This document shows, piece by piece, positions 24,935 through 33,763 of a stretch of DNA of 38,223 nucleotides (position 1 is its first letter; each line of letters opens with the position of its first letter). The stretch lies in NCBI GenBank assembly GCA_023475565.1, contig JAMCVT010000037.1, positions 1 through 38,223 of the forward strand, in the 5' to 3' direction. The stretch comes from Actinomycetota bacterium. Its GTDB lineage: Bacteria; Bacillota; Desulfotomaculia; Desulfotomaculales; Desulfocucumaceae. The notes beneath the pieces were generated by a model that had not been told where the DNA came from, did not search any database, and was given only the letters and a program-made list of their open reading frames with translations. The position numbers were made by a program, and so were the translations under genes.

Positions 24935-25669
24935 CTACATGTCTCCCCACCTGTGCATGATGATGGCCAGGCACGCCGGCCCCGCCGTCTCGGTCCTCAA
25001 TATCCTGGGTCCCAGTGACACCGTAACCACACCGCTGCCTCTGGCCTCTTCCACCTCGGAGTCCTCAAAGCCCCCCTCGGGCCCCACAAATATGTATAGC
25101 CTGCCCGGCTTTTCCTCCGGCAGGGCATCCTTCAGCGAAAGGCTCTTTTCACCCTCCCAGGGCAGTATTGACAGAGCCCCCGGGGGAATACCACGCAGCA
25201 CCTCTCCCATTTCCCGGGGAGGGAAAACCTCCGGTATCCTGGCCCGGCGGCACTGCTTGGAGGCCTCCAGGGCCACCCGCTGCCACCTGGACTGCCTGGA
25301 CGCTTTCTTCTCCCCATCCAGGCGGACCACCGACCTCTTGGAGACCAGGGGCATTATGCCGGACACCCCCAGCTCGGTGCTTTTCTGAATGACGTATTCC
25401 ATCTTTTCACCCTTGGCCAGCCCCTGGACCAGAAAAACATCAATCGGAGGCTCCCCGCCGGGGCTGAAATGCTCAGTTATCCGGCAGACGATCCCGTCCT
25501 TCCCGATATGTTCAATTACAGCCACCGCCGCCCTGCCCGCCCCGTCCAGAAGGTTGATGGTATGCCCGGTCCCCAGGCGCAATACCTTTGTTATATGCCT
25601 GACATCCGGGCCGGAAACGGTGGGTCTGGGGCTGTCAAACTGTTCCGGCGGTATAAAAAAACGGCTCAT
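24935..25669 (-). CDS. rsmE: 16S rRNA (uracil1498-N3)-methyltransferase RsmE
   Basis: A protein of about 244 residues of the SPOUT/RsmE family that methylates U1498 of 16S rRNA. A PUA-like N-terminal domain (about 1-70, MSRFFIPPEQF...HITKVLRLGTGH) precedes the knotted SAM-binding domain with IQKSTELGVSGIMPLVSKRSV, IFVGPEGGFEDSEVEEARGSG and SLGPRILRTETA, all hallmarks of the family. The track start is a GTG at 25678 inside the ribosome binding site; the ATG at 25669, after AAGGTGATTAGA, is preferred. It stands between prmA and mtaB, with repeats on both sides. Confidence 0.96.
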   Translation of the reverse strand: MSRFFIPPEQFDSPRPTVSGPDVRHITKVLRLGTGHTINLLDGAGRAAVAVIEHIGKDGIVCRITEHFSPGGEPPIDVFLVQGLAKGEKMEYVIQKSTELGVSGIMPLVSKRSVVRLDGEKKASRQSRWQRVALEASKQCRRARIPEVFPPREMGEVLRGIPPGALSILPWEGEKSLSLKDALPEEKPGRLYIFVGPEGGFEDSEVEEARGSGVVTVSLGPRILRTETAGPACLAIIMHRWGDM

Positions 25670-25706
25670 TCTAATCACCTTATACTGAAATTCTCACCGG
25701 TCGGAA

Positions 25707-25810
25707 TACAGAATTCAGAAGTCAGAAGTCAGAATAGGCGGGCCTTTCCCTTGGGCCTAAGAGCCGGCATGCAAATATTCCGTCTCCTGTCTCCTGTCTC
25801 CTATCTCCTG
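25707..25810. repeat. inverted heptamer arrays between prmA and rsmE
   Basis: The left arm (25707-25735, cagaattcagaagtcagaagtcag) and right arm (25779-25810, ccgtctcctgtctcctgtctcc) are runs of the 7-bp family in opposite orientation, so the transcript could fold imperfectly. Flanking tcggaatac and aggtattaccct boxes recur at other copies. No gene lies in 25670-25831. Confidence 0.75.
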
Positions 25811-25831
25811 ACCTGAGGTATTACCCTCCAG

Positions 25832-26758
25832 CTATTTCTTTACGGCCAGGAAGGCAACCCATTCTCCCTCCCGGAGGGTATTAATAATATTCATCCCTGT
25901 TTTGCCTATAGCTGCAGCCACCTCTTCCTGCCTTCCGGAAATAATCCCGGATGCCATAAACCTGCCGCCTTCTTTTAAAAGGCTGGCAGCGGCCGGAAGT
26001 AGCTTTATAATCACATCAGCCACAATGTTGGCCACTATTATGTCGGCCCTGGTGTCCAGGCCCTCCAGAAGATTGCCTTCCTTTACGGTTATGGCGCCTT
26101 CCAGCCCATTTAGGGATACATTTTCCCGGGCTGTCCGCACGGCCCCCGCATCGGTGTCCACCGCCAGTGCCGCGGAGGCGCCGAGCTTCACCGCAGCGAT
26201 GGCCAGTATACCGGACCCGGTGCCCACATCAATAACGTATTCACCTGCCCTGACGGTGTCCTCCAGAAGGCGCATGCACATGGAGGTGCTGGAGTGAGTG
26301 CCGCAGCCAAAGGCCATTCCCGGGTCCATCTCAATCACCAGGAGACCTTCACCGGTATCCGCCTGCTCCCAGGTGGGCTTAACCATAAGGCGCTTCCCCA
26401 CCCTGAAGGGGTGGTAGTAGTCCCGCCAGCGGTTCATCCAGTCTTCATCCTCCACTTCCCTGAGGGTCACCTCCGGCGGGTATGACCGGTTAATACTCCC
26501 CAGGGCGTCCAGAAGACCGGAAAGAAGATCACCAAACCCGTCATCTGCCGGGAGGTAGCCCTTTATGCAGGGGGGCGCCTCCGGGTCCACCAGGGATATG
26601 TCCATAGCCACAGTATCTTCGCTGCCCCCGCTTACCACATCATAAATTAGGGCGGGGTCCTCTATGACAACCCCGCCTGTTCCCAATCCGTCAAATATAT
26701 CACTCACCGCGTCCATATCCTCACGGTGCACGGTGATGCCTATTTCCATCCATTTCAA
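25832..26758 (-). CDS. prmA: ribosomal protein L11 methyltransferase PrmA
   Basis: A 308-residue methyltransferase that trimethylates ribosomal protein L11. The N-terminal L11-binding domain begins KWMEIGITVHREDMDAVSDIF. The SAM-binding motif is VIDVGTGSGILAIAAVKLGA (near residue 175) and the catalytic-region motif is DIIVANIVADVI. DPGMAFGCGTHSSTSMC is also typical. The start is TTG 26758, giving the normal MKW.EI opening; the ATG at 26749 has no ribosome binding site. It follows dnaJ by 38 nt, as in many Firmicutes, and is probably co-transcribed with the heat-shock genes. Confidence 0.95.
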   Translation of the reverse strand: MKWMEIGITVHREDMDAVSDIFDGLGTGGVVIEDPALIYDVVSGGSEDTVAMDISLVDPEAPPCIKGYLPADDGFGDLLSGLLDALGSINRSYPPEVTLREVEDEDWMNRWRDYYHPFRVGKRLMVKPTWEQADTGEGLLVIEMDPGMAFGCGTHSSTSMCMRLLEDTVRAGEYVIDVGTGSGILAIAAVKLGASAALAVDTDAGAVRTARENVSLNGLEGAITVKEGNLLEGLDTRADIIVANIVADVIIKLLPAAASLLKEGGRFMASGIISGRQEEVAAAIGKTGMNIINTLREGEWVAFLAVKK

Positions 26759-26796
26759 TACTGTTCCCGCCCGTTAAACATATTTGCCCGGCCCGG

Positions 26797-27921
26797 CTAG
26801 CCCATAAAGGCGTCCTTTACCTTGCCAAAGAAGCCCTTTTCCACCCCCGCGGGGTTTTCATTACCCAGTTTGGCAAACTCCAGGATCAGTTCTTTCTGCT
26901 TTTCGGTGAGCTTGGTGGGGGTAACCACCTTAACCACCACGTGCTGATCGCCCCGCCCGTGGCCTCCCAGGTGCGGCACGCCCTTTCCCCTCAGCCTGAA
27001 TACAGACCCGGTCTGGGTGCCCTCGGGGATTTTAAAAGCCGTCTTGCCGTCCAGGGTATCAACTTCCACTTCATCCCCCAGGGCTGCCTGGGCAAAGCTC
27101 AGGGGAACTTCCACCACCACGTCGTTGCCATCCCGGCGGAAAAACTTGTGGGGCCTGACATAGATATAGACATACAGGTCACCCCTGGGACCACCCCTCA
27201 GGCCGGACTCTCCCTCTCCGGCAACCCTCAGTCTGGTTCCGCTGTCAACCCCGGCGGGTATCTTGACGTGTATACTCCTTGTTTTTCTAACCTGGCCGGC
27301 GCCGTGACAGGTGGAGCACGGTTTTTCTATAATCTTGCCGGCCCCCCGGCAGCGGTCACAGGTTCTGGACTGCACAACCCGCCCAAAGGGAGTGCTCTGG
27401 GCATACTGGATCTGTCCCGCTCCATTGCAGGCGGGACAGGTCTGGGCTTTTGTGCCGGGAGCCGCCCCGGTTCCCCCGCAGGTCCCGCACCCCTCACTTC
27501 TGGGTACCTTAATGTCCTTTTCCAGGCCAAAGGCCGCTTCCTCAAAGGCTATCTCCATATCCACCCTGAGGTCGGAGCCCTTTTCCGGGCCACGCCTGCT
27601 CCTGCCCCCGCCTCCAAAGAACATGTCAAAAATATCGCCCAGCCCGCTGAAATCTCCGCCACCGAACCCACCGAAGCCGCCGAAGCCCTGGCCGTTGGCG
27701 CCGGCATGGCCGAAGCGGTCATAGCCGGCCCTCTTTTCCGGGTCGCTTAGAACCTCGTAGGCCTCGGCAATTTCCTTAAACTTCTCTTCGGAGTATTTTT
27801 TATTATCGGGGTTGGCATCGGGGTGGTACTGGCGCGCCAGCTTTCTATATGCTTTTTTTATATCATCCGCAGAAGCTTCCCTGGAAACACCCAGCACTTC
27901 ATAATAATCCCGTTTGGACAT
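26797..27921 (-). CDS. dnaJ: chaperone DnaJ (Hsp40)
   Basis: A 374-residue type I Hsp40, which delivers clients to DnaK and stimulates its ATPase. In order it has a J domain (about 1-70) with the HPD motif in YHPDAN, a Gly/Phe linker (about 75-110, [13 protein letters not shown]), four CxxCxGxG zinc-binding repeats (about 145-210: [32 protein letters not shown]), and the C-terminal substrate-binding domains. The length and motifs are complete. It is separated from dnaK by 200 nt of structured sequence (27961-28058), which may lower its expression relative to dnaK. Confidence 0.97.
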   Translation of the reverse strand: MSKRDYYEVLGVSREASADDIKKAYRKLARQYHPDANPDNKKYSEEKFKEIAEAYEVLSDPEKRAGYDRFGHAGANGQGFGGFGGFGGGDFSGLGDIFDMFFGGGGRSRRGPEKGSDLRVDMEIAFEEAAFGLEKDIKVPRSEGCGTCGGTGAAPGTKAQTCPACNGAGQIQYAQSTPFGRVVQSRTCDRCRGAGKIIEKPCSTCHGAGQVRKTRSIHVKIPAGVDSGTRLRVAGEGESGLRGGPRGDLYVYIYVRPHKFFRRDGNDVVVEVPLSFAQAALGDEVEVDTLDGKTAFKIPEGTQTGSVFRLRGKGVPHLGGHGRGDQHVVVKVVTPTKLTEKQKELILEFAKLGNENPAGVEKGFFGKVKDAFMG

Positions 27922-27960
27922 AATTAACCACCCCCCGGATATAAGTAAGCCTTGGGTCCG

Positions 27961-28058
27961 GAAGGGGTTATACCCCTACGAACCCTTAGAGCGAACTTAG
28001 TTCGAGCTATACAGCCTGTTGATCCCTGCCTTCGAGGACGGGGTCTTACAGGCTGTTA
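27961..28058. promoter_or_regulatory. structured spacer between dnaK and dnaJ
   Basis: Three hairpins lie in a row: aggggt-tat-acccct (27963-27977), cgaac-tta-gttcg near 27993-28005, and a longer one in which acagcctgt (28011-28019) pairs with acaggctgt (28048-28056) and gatccc pairs with ggggtc inside. No long T-run follows on the minus strand, so this is not a clean terminator. It may attenuate or process the message, or be another dispersed repeat. Confidence 0.5.
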
Positions 28059-28121
28059 GCGAGATAAAACATCAACACCATACAGAATAGCACACTTTCC
28101 GGTGACCCGGCAAACCCAAAT

Positions 28122-29957
28122 TTATTTATCCTCTTTAACCTCGTAGTCAGCATCAACCACATTGTCGTCTTTTCCCCCGGCATCTTCCGGATTGCCGGAA
28201 GGGCCGCCCCCGGCCTGCTGCTGCTCATTCTGCTGGTACAGCTGGGAGGTAAGCTCATAAAGAGGCTGTGTAACAGCTTCAATCTTGTTTTTAATAAGCT
28301 CCAGGTCACTGCCCTTTAGGGCCTCCCTCAGTTCTTCCACGGCCTTGTTTACACCTTCGGCCTTGGCGCTGTCCACCTTGTCGCCCAGTTCCTTGAGGGT
28401 CTTTTCCACCTGATAGATGACGCTGTCGGCCTGGTTGCGCACCTCCACCTCTTCCTTGCGCTGTTTATCTGCCTCGGCCTGGACCTCGGCCTCCTTGACC
28501 ATTTTTTCTATATCCTGATCGGACAGCCCGCCGCCGCCGCTTATGGTTATGCTCTGGGCCTTCTGGGTGCCCAGATCCTTGGCGGAAACATTGACTATCC
28601 CGTTAACATCGAGATCAAACTTGACCTCTATCTGGGGCACTCCCCTGGGGGCCGGTGGTATTCCGGTCAGGGTAAAGCGGCCCAGGGACTTGTTGTCGGC
28701 CGCCATGGCCCGCTCACCCTGCAGAACATTTATCTCCACAGTGGTCTGTCCGTCGGCGGCGGTGGAGAATATCTGGCTCTTGGAGGTGGGAATGGTGGTG
28801 TTCCTGTCAATGAGTCTTGTAAACACACCCCCCAGGGTCTCAATGCCCAGGGAAAGCGGGGTGACATCCAGCAGCAGCACATCCTTAACCTCTCCGGCCA
28901 GCACCCCGGCCTGGATGGCCGCCCCTATAGCCACACATTCGTCGGGGTTGATACCCTTGTGGGGATCCTTGCCGAGAAACTTGCGGATGGACTCCTGAAC
29001 GGCGGGGATCCTGGTGGAGCCGCCCACCATCAGTATCCTGTGAATGTCCTTGGGCTCCAGGCCGGAATCGCTCAGCGCCTGCCTGGTGGGACCCATGGTC
29101 TTTTCCACCAGATCGGAGGTCAGCTCGTCAAATTTAGCCCTGGTCAGGTTCAGGTCCAGGTGTTTGGGGCCGTTGGCGTCAGCAGTCACAAAGGGAAGAT
29201 TTATATTGGTGCTGGCCACACCGCTCAGCTCTATCTTGGCCTTCTCGGCAGCTTCCTTGAGGCGCTGCATGGCCATGCGGTCGCCGGCCAGATCAATCCC
29301 CGAGTCTTTCTTAAACTCGGCTACCATCCAGTCAATGACCCGCTGGTCAAAATCGTCCCCGCCCAGGCGGTTGTTCCCGCTGGTGGCCTTTACCTCAAAA
29401 ACCCCTTCCCCCAGTTCCAGAATGGAGACATCAAAGGTGCCTCCTCCCAGGTCGAACACCAGTATGGTCTGGTCCTCTCCCTTTTCCAGGCCGTAAGCCA
29501 GGGCGGCGGCGGTGGGCTCATTGATGATGCGCAGCACCTCCAGCCCGGCTATTTTTCCGGCGTCCTTGGTGGCCTGCCTCTGGGCATCGGTGAAATAGGC
29601 CGGCACCGTAATCACCGCCTGCTCCACCTTCTGCCCCAGGTAGGCCTCGGCGTCTGCCTTAAGCTTCTGCAGTATCATGGCCGAAATTTCCTGAGGAGAA
29701 TAATTTTTATCGTCTATTTCCACCTTGTAGGTGGTTCCCATGTGCCTCTTTATTGAGCTTATGGTGCGGTCAGGATTGCTTACCGCCTGCCTTTTGGCCA
29801 CCTGGCCCACCAGGCGCTCCCCGGTTTTGGAAAAGCCAACCACTGAGGGTGTTGTGCGGCCTCCCTCGGCGTTTGGAATGACCACCGCCTCCCCGCCTTC
29901 CATTACGGCCACACACGAGTTGGTGGTGCCCAGATCTATGCCTATTACCTTGCCCAT
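28122..29957 (-). CDS. dnaK: chaperone DnaK (Hsp70)
   Basis: A 611-residue Hsp70. The nucleotide-binding domain (about 1-360) starts [20 protein letters not shown] and includes the phosphate motif [14 protein letters not shown] and the adenosine motif [14 protein letters not shown]. The linker [19 protein letters not shown] leads to the substrate-binding domain (about 385-500) and helical lid. The tail ends [13 protein letters not shown] after a Gly/Gln-rich stretch. Length is typical for Firmicutes, without the extra segment of Gram-negative proteins. It lies in the order hrcA-chaperonin-grpE-dnaK-dnaJ and shares the CIRCE-controlled promoter unless the repeat-filled 278-nt gap upstream holds another. 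Confidence 0.98.
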   Translation of the reverse strand: MGKVIGIDLGTTNSCVAVMEGGEAVVIPNAEGGRTTPSVVGFSKTGERLVGQVAKRQAVSNPDRTISSIKRHMGTTYKVEIDDKNYSPQEISAMILQKLKADAEAYLGQKVEQAVITVPAYFTDAQRQATKDAGKIAGLEVLRIINEPTAAALAYGLEKGEDQTILVFDLGGGTFDVSILELGEGVFEVKATSGNNRLGGDDFDQRVIDWMVAEFKKDSGIDLAGDRMAMQRLKEAAEKAKIELSGVASTNINLPFVTADANGPKHLDLNLTRAKFDELTSDLVEKTMGPTRQALSDSGLEPKDIHRILMVGGSTRIPAVQESIRKFLGKDPHKGINPDECVAIGAAIQAGVLAGEVKDVLLLDVTPLSLGIETLGGVFTRLIDRNTTIPTSKSQIFSTAADGQTTVEINVLQGERAMAADNKSLGRFTLTGIPPAPRGVPQIEVKFDLDVNGIVNVSAKDLGTQKAQSITISGGGGLSDQDIEKMVKEAEVQAEADKQRKEEVEVRNQADSVIYQVEKTLKELGDKVDSAKAEGVNKAVEELREALKGSDLELIKNKIEAVTQPLYELTSQLYQQNEQQQAGGGPSGNPEDAGGKDDNVVDADYEVKEDK

Positions 29958-30019
29958 TGAATACCTTCCTTTCGCTTACATTCTTTTATATAAAACCAAT
30001 ACTGACATAATTCTGACTC

Positions 30020-30236
30020 CCAATCGAGGACATTCCTCCGACCCTAAATTCCGGAATTAGGAATTAGAAATTGGGAGAGAGCAAAAGCCATCCCGATCGG
30101 GGACATTATTGGGAATTGGGGATTAGGAATTGGGAAAGACCAACAACCACCCCGATCGGGGACATTATACCGATCGGGGACATTCCTGTCCCCAAAGGAA
30201 TACCCCAGCTTCAGCAGGTGTGTCCCCATTCCTTGT
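30020..30236. repeat. GGGGACA element, copy C, inside the grpE-dnaK gap
   Basis: Several cgatcggggacatt units (near 30098, 30154 and 30172) and a terminal ccagcttcagcaggtgtgtccccattccttg are the reverse complement of copies A and B. Between them are 7-bp-period runs of the type gggaatt-ggggatt-aggaatt. The ORFs 30044-30229, 30071-30283 and 30130-30312 are shadows. The whole gap 29958-30235 holds this repeat and no gene. Confidence 0.85.
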
Positions 30237-30853
30237 TAAGTGGCCACCTTTACCATGGCCGCCCGTATTGTTTTGCCCCTTAAGGAGTAGCCCTTTCTCA
30301 ACTCTTCAATAACGGTGTTTTCCAGGTGCCCGCCTCCTTCTTCCCTCATAACCTCGTGAATTTCGGGGTTAAACTGGCCGCCCACAGCCGGAAGGGCCTC
30401 CAGCCCTTCCGAGATAAGTACGTCCCTTATCTGCCTGCTGATCATTTCAATTCCCTCGTACACTTTTTCCACATCATCATGCCTTAAGGCCAGCGCTCTT
30501 TCCAGATTGTCCAGCACCGGCAGCAGCGCCGTTATTATCTGCTCGCCGGCGTATTTCACCAGTTCCTCTCTTTCCCTGGCCACACGCCTGCGGTAATTAT
30601 CAAAATCAGCCTGCATCCTGGCCAGGCGGTTAAAATAATCCTCCGCCTTTGCCCTTTCCTGTTCCAGCTGCCCGGCCAGGCTTTCTCCGTCAACTTCCCC
30701 GGGGCTTTCCCCACTCCAGGGCTCCTCCAGCCCGGCCCGGTCCCGGCAGGCCTCCGGGGAGTCCTCCTCTGGGGCGTCCATGGTAAAGTCCCTTTCAGGG
30801 CTTACTTTTATTTCATCGCCCGGAATGCCTTCCATTTCCCGCTCTTGCTGCAT
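30236..30853 (-). CDS. grpE: nucleotide exchange factor GrpE
   Basis: A protein of about 205 residues that releases ADP from DnaK. Residues 1-70 are acidic and probably disordered. A long coiled coil follows (about 65-115, LEQERAKAEDYFNRLARMQADFDNYRRRVAREREEL), and then the beta-domain with the family pattern GLEALPAVGGQFNPEIHEVM and GYSLRGKTIRAAMVKVA. The track start is GTG 30865 inside the ribosome binding site GAGGTGAGG; ATG 30853 is preferred. It lies 23 nt after the chaperonin gene and 278 nt before dnaK. Confidence 0.96.
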   Translation of the reverse strand: MQQEREMEGIPGDEIKVSPERDFTMDAPEEDSPEACRDRAGLEEPWSGESPGEVDGESLAGQLEQERAKAEDYFNRLARMQADFDNYRRRVAREREELVKYAGEQIITALLPVLDNLERALALRHDDVEKVYEGIEMISRQIRDVLISEGLEALPAVGGQFNPEIHEVMREEGGGHLENTVIEELRKGYSLRGKTIRAAMVKVAT

Positions 30854-30876
30854 ATCCGTCCTCACCTCGCCTTTTT

Positions 30877-32436
30877 TTATTTATCCAGTTCTCTTGAATC
30901 TTTGTCCTCGCGTTTTTTTATAATGGTGTCGATCCTCAGTATGGCCTCGGCAATCTCCCCGGCAGCCTTTAAGGCATAGGTCTTTACAAGGGCCGGGTCC
31001 ACCACCCCGGCCTCAAACATGTCCATAATTTCGCCGGTATCACAGTCCACCGCCAGGGATTCGTTGCCGCTTTCCGACTGGGCGGCGGTAACATCCCCCA
31101 GCTTCTCCAGGGGATTAAAACCGGCGTTGCCCGCAATCTGGGCCATTGGCCTTTTCAGGGCCTCCACCACGCAGTCTACCCCGTAGACCGCCATTCCCCG
31201 CATATCCTTGCGGATTCTTTCCACATCCCCGGCTGCCGCCAGCTCCACCGAGCCCCCGCCGGGCACCACCCCGCCCCTTATTACCGCCTGGACGGCAGCC
31301 GCAGCGTCCTTGGCAATGCGCTCCCTCTCGCCCACCACCTCAGTGGTGGCGGCCCCCACCAGCACGGTGGCCATGGACTTGCCGCCCCCGTCCTGTATCC
31401 ATACCTGCTCAAGCTTTTCGTCGTTATATACCCGGCCTGCCCTGCCCAGGTATGCCGCCAGCTGGCCCGGGTCCTTCTTTAAGCCGTTTCTCTTAATCAT
31501 CCTGGCCCCGGTATGATCGGCGGCCTTGCGCAAATCAGTGGTTAAAACCCTCTGCACCACCATTGCGCCGGCATCGGTCAGCATTTCCTCGGCGGACTCG
31601 TTAACCCCCCGGTCCACCAGCACCAGCCCCACCTTCATATCCACCAGTTTCTGGATGTTCTGCCGAAACTGGGCCTGCAGCTCCATGTAACGGGCAAATC
31701 CGGCCTCGGTGGACAGCGCCTCATCTTCTATCTCTTCAGGCTCAAGAGAGTCGTCAATCACCAGCACAGGCACATTTTCCAGCTCCACCGGCATCTGGCG
31801 GTTCATTCTCTCTTTGCCTATTATTACACCCTTAAAAACCTGGTTATCCGCGCCCTCCTCGGCCACCACGGTATCCGCAAGCCTGAAGGAGCGGTCCAGC
31901 AGTTTTTCACTTCCCACCATCCCGGCGGCCCTTACCACCAGCTCGGCTATGTCCTCGTGGCCCCTGCCGGCAATCATGGCCACCTGCTGTATCACCGAGT
32001 CGGAAATGTGGTCAACGGCCCGGGCCCGGCGGCTTATGGCCTCTATACCGGCCCGGACGCCGGCCCGGAGTCCCTCTATAACCCTGGATACCGGAACCCC
32101 CCTGGAAACCTGTTCCACCCCGGCTCCCACCAGAGCCCCGGCCAGCACCGTGGCAGTAGTAGTTCCATCGCCTATCTCCTCCTGCTGGGCCCTGGCGATG
32201 TTGATCAGCATCCTGGCGGCGGGGTGATTGGCCTCCATCATGGTCAGTATAGTGACCCCGTCGTTGGTTATGACAACCTCACCGAATTTATCCACCAGCA
32301 TGGTGTCAAGCCCCTTGGGCCCAAGGGTGCCCTCCACAGCCGAGGCGATAGCCCTTATGGCATTGGCGTTGGATACCAGGGCCGCCATTTTTTCATTTAC
32401 CTCGGCCCCACCGCTGGCCTGCTGTTTAAGACTCAT
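30877..32436 (-). CDS. archaeal-like (group III) chaperonin
   Basis: A 519-residue chaperonin of the thermosome/CCT type, not a GroEL. It shows the group II-like N terminus (VEGTLGPKGLDTMLVDKFGEVVITNDGVTIL), the ATP-site motif GDGTTTATVLAG (residues about 89-100), an apical domain, and VVPGGGSVELAAAG and GEIMDMFEAGVVDPALVKTYALKAAGEIAEAILRIDTIIKKRED at the end. Such proteins have been described in a few Firmicutes, notably Carboxydothermus hydrogenoformans, where they form a double ring with a built-in lid and need no GroES. It sits 5 nt after hrcA and 23 nt before grpE, so it is under CIRCE/HrcA heat-shock control. No groES or groEL is present in this window. Confidence 0.96.
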   Translation of the reverse strand: MSLKQQASGGAEVNEKMAALVSNANAIRAIASAVEGTLGPKGLDTMLVDKFGEVVITNDGVTILTMMEANHPAARMLINIARAQQEEIGDGTTTATVLAGALVGAGVEQVSRGVPVSRVIEGLRAGVRAGIEAISRRARAVDHISDSVIQQVAMIAGRGHEDIAELVVRAAGMVGSEKLLDRSFRLADTVVAEEGADNQVFKGVIIGKERMNRQMPVELENVPVLVIDDSLEPEEIEDEALSTEAGFARYMELQAQFRQNIQKLVDMKVGLVLVDRGVNESAEEMLTDAGAMVVQRVLTTDLRKAADHTGARMIKRNGLKKDPGQLAAYLGRAGRVYNDEKLEQVWIQDGGGKSMATVLVGAATTEVVGERERIAKDAAAAVQAVIRGGVVPGGGSVELAAAGDVERIRKDMRGMAVYGVDCVVEALKRPMAQIAGNAGFNPLEKLGDVTAAQSESGNESLAVDCDTGEIMDMFEAGVVDPALVKTYALKAAGEIAEAILRIDTIIKKREDKDSRELDK

Positions 32437-32441
32437 TTAAG

Positions 32442-33485
32442 TTATCTCCATCCCTTAAACATTTTTTCCAGAGTATCGGAAAGGTTCAGGGTCATGTGCT
32501 CTACCACACTGACCACCCAGGCGTAGTCCATCCTGGTGGGCCCCAGCACTCCTATCTTCCCTATGGGCTGCCCATCCAGGTGATAGGTGGCCACAACCAC
32601 GCTGCAGTCCTTTACCTCTTCCCTGTTCAGCTCGCTGCCTATGCGGACCGTCACGCCGCCTTCCTTATAGTCTCTTTCCAGCAGATTCCTCAAGAGGCCC
32701 TCCTGATCCAGAAGGCTCAGCAGTGTTTTTACCTTTTCTATATTATGGAATTCGGGCTGGTTCAGTATATTGAAAACCCCGCCCAGATATATCTTATCTT
32801 CCTTTTCCATGGACAGCCCCTCCTCCAGGAGGTGTACCGCCAGGTCCAGTATGTTTTTGTGCTTGGACAGCTCAAAATATATTTCCCTGATCAGACCCAA
32901 CTTTATCTTGTCGATGTTGAGTCCCTGCAGCCTGGCGTTGAAAACCCCGGAGACGGTGTCCAGGTCGGTCTGGTTTACCCCTTCGGGCACTTCTATTATA
33001 TTGTGCTTTATGGTCCCTGTATTGAGCACTACAATAACCATGGCCTGGCCGGGGTTCATAAGCACCAGCTGCATGTGCTTCAGGGCGCTTGTGTCGGTCC
33101 TGGGGGTAATTATCATAGAGGCGTAGTTGGTTATCTGGGACATCATAGAGTTGGTCTGACTGACCACCTGCCCGATGTCCTTTACCTTATTCTCGTACCC
33201 CTTTCTTATAATCTCCTCTTCTTTTTTGGAGAGGTCCTTTTTCTTCATTAAAAAGTCCACATAATATCTGTATCCTTTTTGTGACGGAACCCTTCCGGCA
33301 GAAGTATGGGGCTGCTCGATGTACCCAAGTTCCTCCAGATCCGACATCTCGTTCCTGATGGTGGCCGGGCTGACCCCCAAATCGAATTTCCTCGCAATGG
33401 TGCGTGATCCCACCGGTTCCGCCGAGGAGATATAATCCATTATTATGGCCATCAGAACCTGCTGCTTTCGGGTATCCATTTTCAT
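32442..33485 (-). CDS. hrcA: heat-inducible transcription repressor HrcA
   Basis: A 347-residue repressor that binds CIRCE. The N-terminal winged helix (about 1-75) reads QQVLMAIIMDYISSAEPVGSRTIARKFDLGVSPATIRNEMSDLEELGYIEQPHTSAGRVPSQKGYRYYVD, which is fully typical. The remaining GAF-like and inserted domains follow, and the protein ends near LSDTLEKMFKGW. The ATG at 33485 has AAGGTGGTGATCC upstream. It is the first gene of the operon and represses itself through the CIRCE at 33506-33532. In other bacteria GroEL feeds back on HrcA. Whether the chaperonin encoded next does the same here is open. Confidence 0.97.
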   Translation of the reverse strand: MKMDTRKQQVLMAIIMDYISSAEPVGSRTIARKFDLGVSPATIRNEMSDLEELGYIEQPHTSAGRVPSQKGYRYYVDFLMKKKDLSKKEEEIIRKGYENKVKDIGQVVSQTNSMMSQITNYASMIITPRTDTSALKHMQLVLMNPGQAMVIVVLNTGTIKHNIIEVPEGVNQTDLDTVSGVFNARLQGLNIDKIKLGLIREIYFELSKHKNILDLAVHLLEEGLSMEKEDKIYLGGVFNILNQPEFHNIEKVKTLLSLLDQEGLLRNLLERDYKEGGVTVRIGSELNREEVKDCSVVVATYHLDGQPIGKIGVLGPTRMDYAWVVSVVEHMTLNLSDTLEKMFKGWR

Positions 33486-33505
33486 AACGGATCACCACCT
33501 TTTTG

Positions 33506-33532
33506 TTAGCACTCTCATTTAGCGAGTGCTAA
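33506..33532 (-). promoter_or_regulatory. CIRCE operator
   Basis: TTAGCACTC, nine bases, GAGTGCTAA: a perfect match to the CIRCE consensus, 20 bases before the hrcA start codon. HrcA binding here should repress the whole heat-shock operon at normal temperature. Confidence 0.98.
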
Positions 33533-33545
33533 TTCCCATACGTAA

Positions 33546-33574
33546 AAAATAGCACCGGACAATTATTTTGTCAA
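33546..33574 (-). promoter_or_regulatory. sigma-A promoter of the heat-shock operon
   Basis: On the minus strand TTGACA (33574-33569) is followed after exactly 17 nt by TATTTT (33551-33546). The expected start point falls just ahead of the CIRCE, the usual arrangement. Confidence 0.9.
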
Positions 33575-33660
33575 GCGTTATAGGAATAAAAAAGAAACGC
33601 CACAATATTTAGGATAACCAAAATACACTAACAGGCATTCCTTTACGGTAAGAATTCAGA

Positions 33661-33750
33661 AGCCAGAAGCCAGAAGTCAGAATGAGCCTGCATTCCTTAA
33701 TAGCTCAGATATTCTGGATTCTGGCTTCTGGCTCCCGACCGGAGGTATTA
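33661..33750. repeat. heptamer inverted repeat between hemW and hrcA
   Basis: The left arm agccagaagccagaagtcagaat (33661-33683) and right arm attctggattctggcttctggct (33711-33733) are complementary at 21 of 23 positions. The box ggaggtattaccct follows, as at 25810. Together they could form a long hairpin. No gene is seen between 33575 and 33763. Confidence 0.85.
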
Positions 33751-33763
33751 CCCTTTAGCTATT

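Noticed and set aside
28959-29756. 265-aa plus-strand ORF opposite dnaK
   Set aside because: It is a long antisense shadow of a high-GC conserved gene, and no ribosome binding site or known domain is seen.
31709-32227. 172-aa Ser/Thr-rich plus-strand ORF
   Set aside because: It is a shadow of the chaperonin gene in the antisense frame.
30877-32436. Annotation of the chaperonin as GroEL
   Set aside because: The motifs are those of the thermosome/CCT class and there is no groES beside it.
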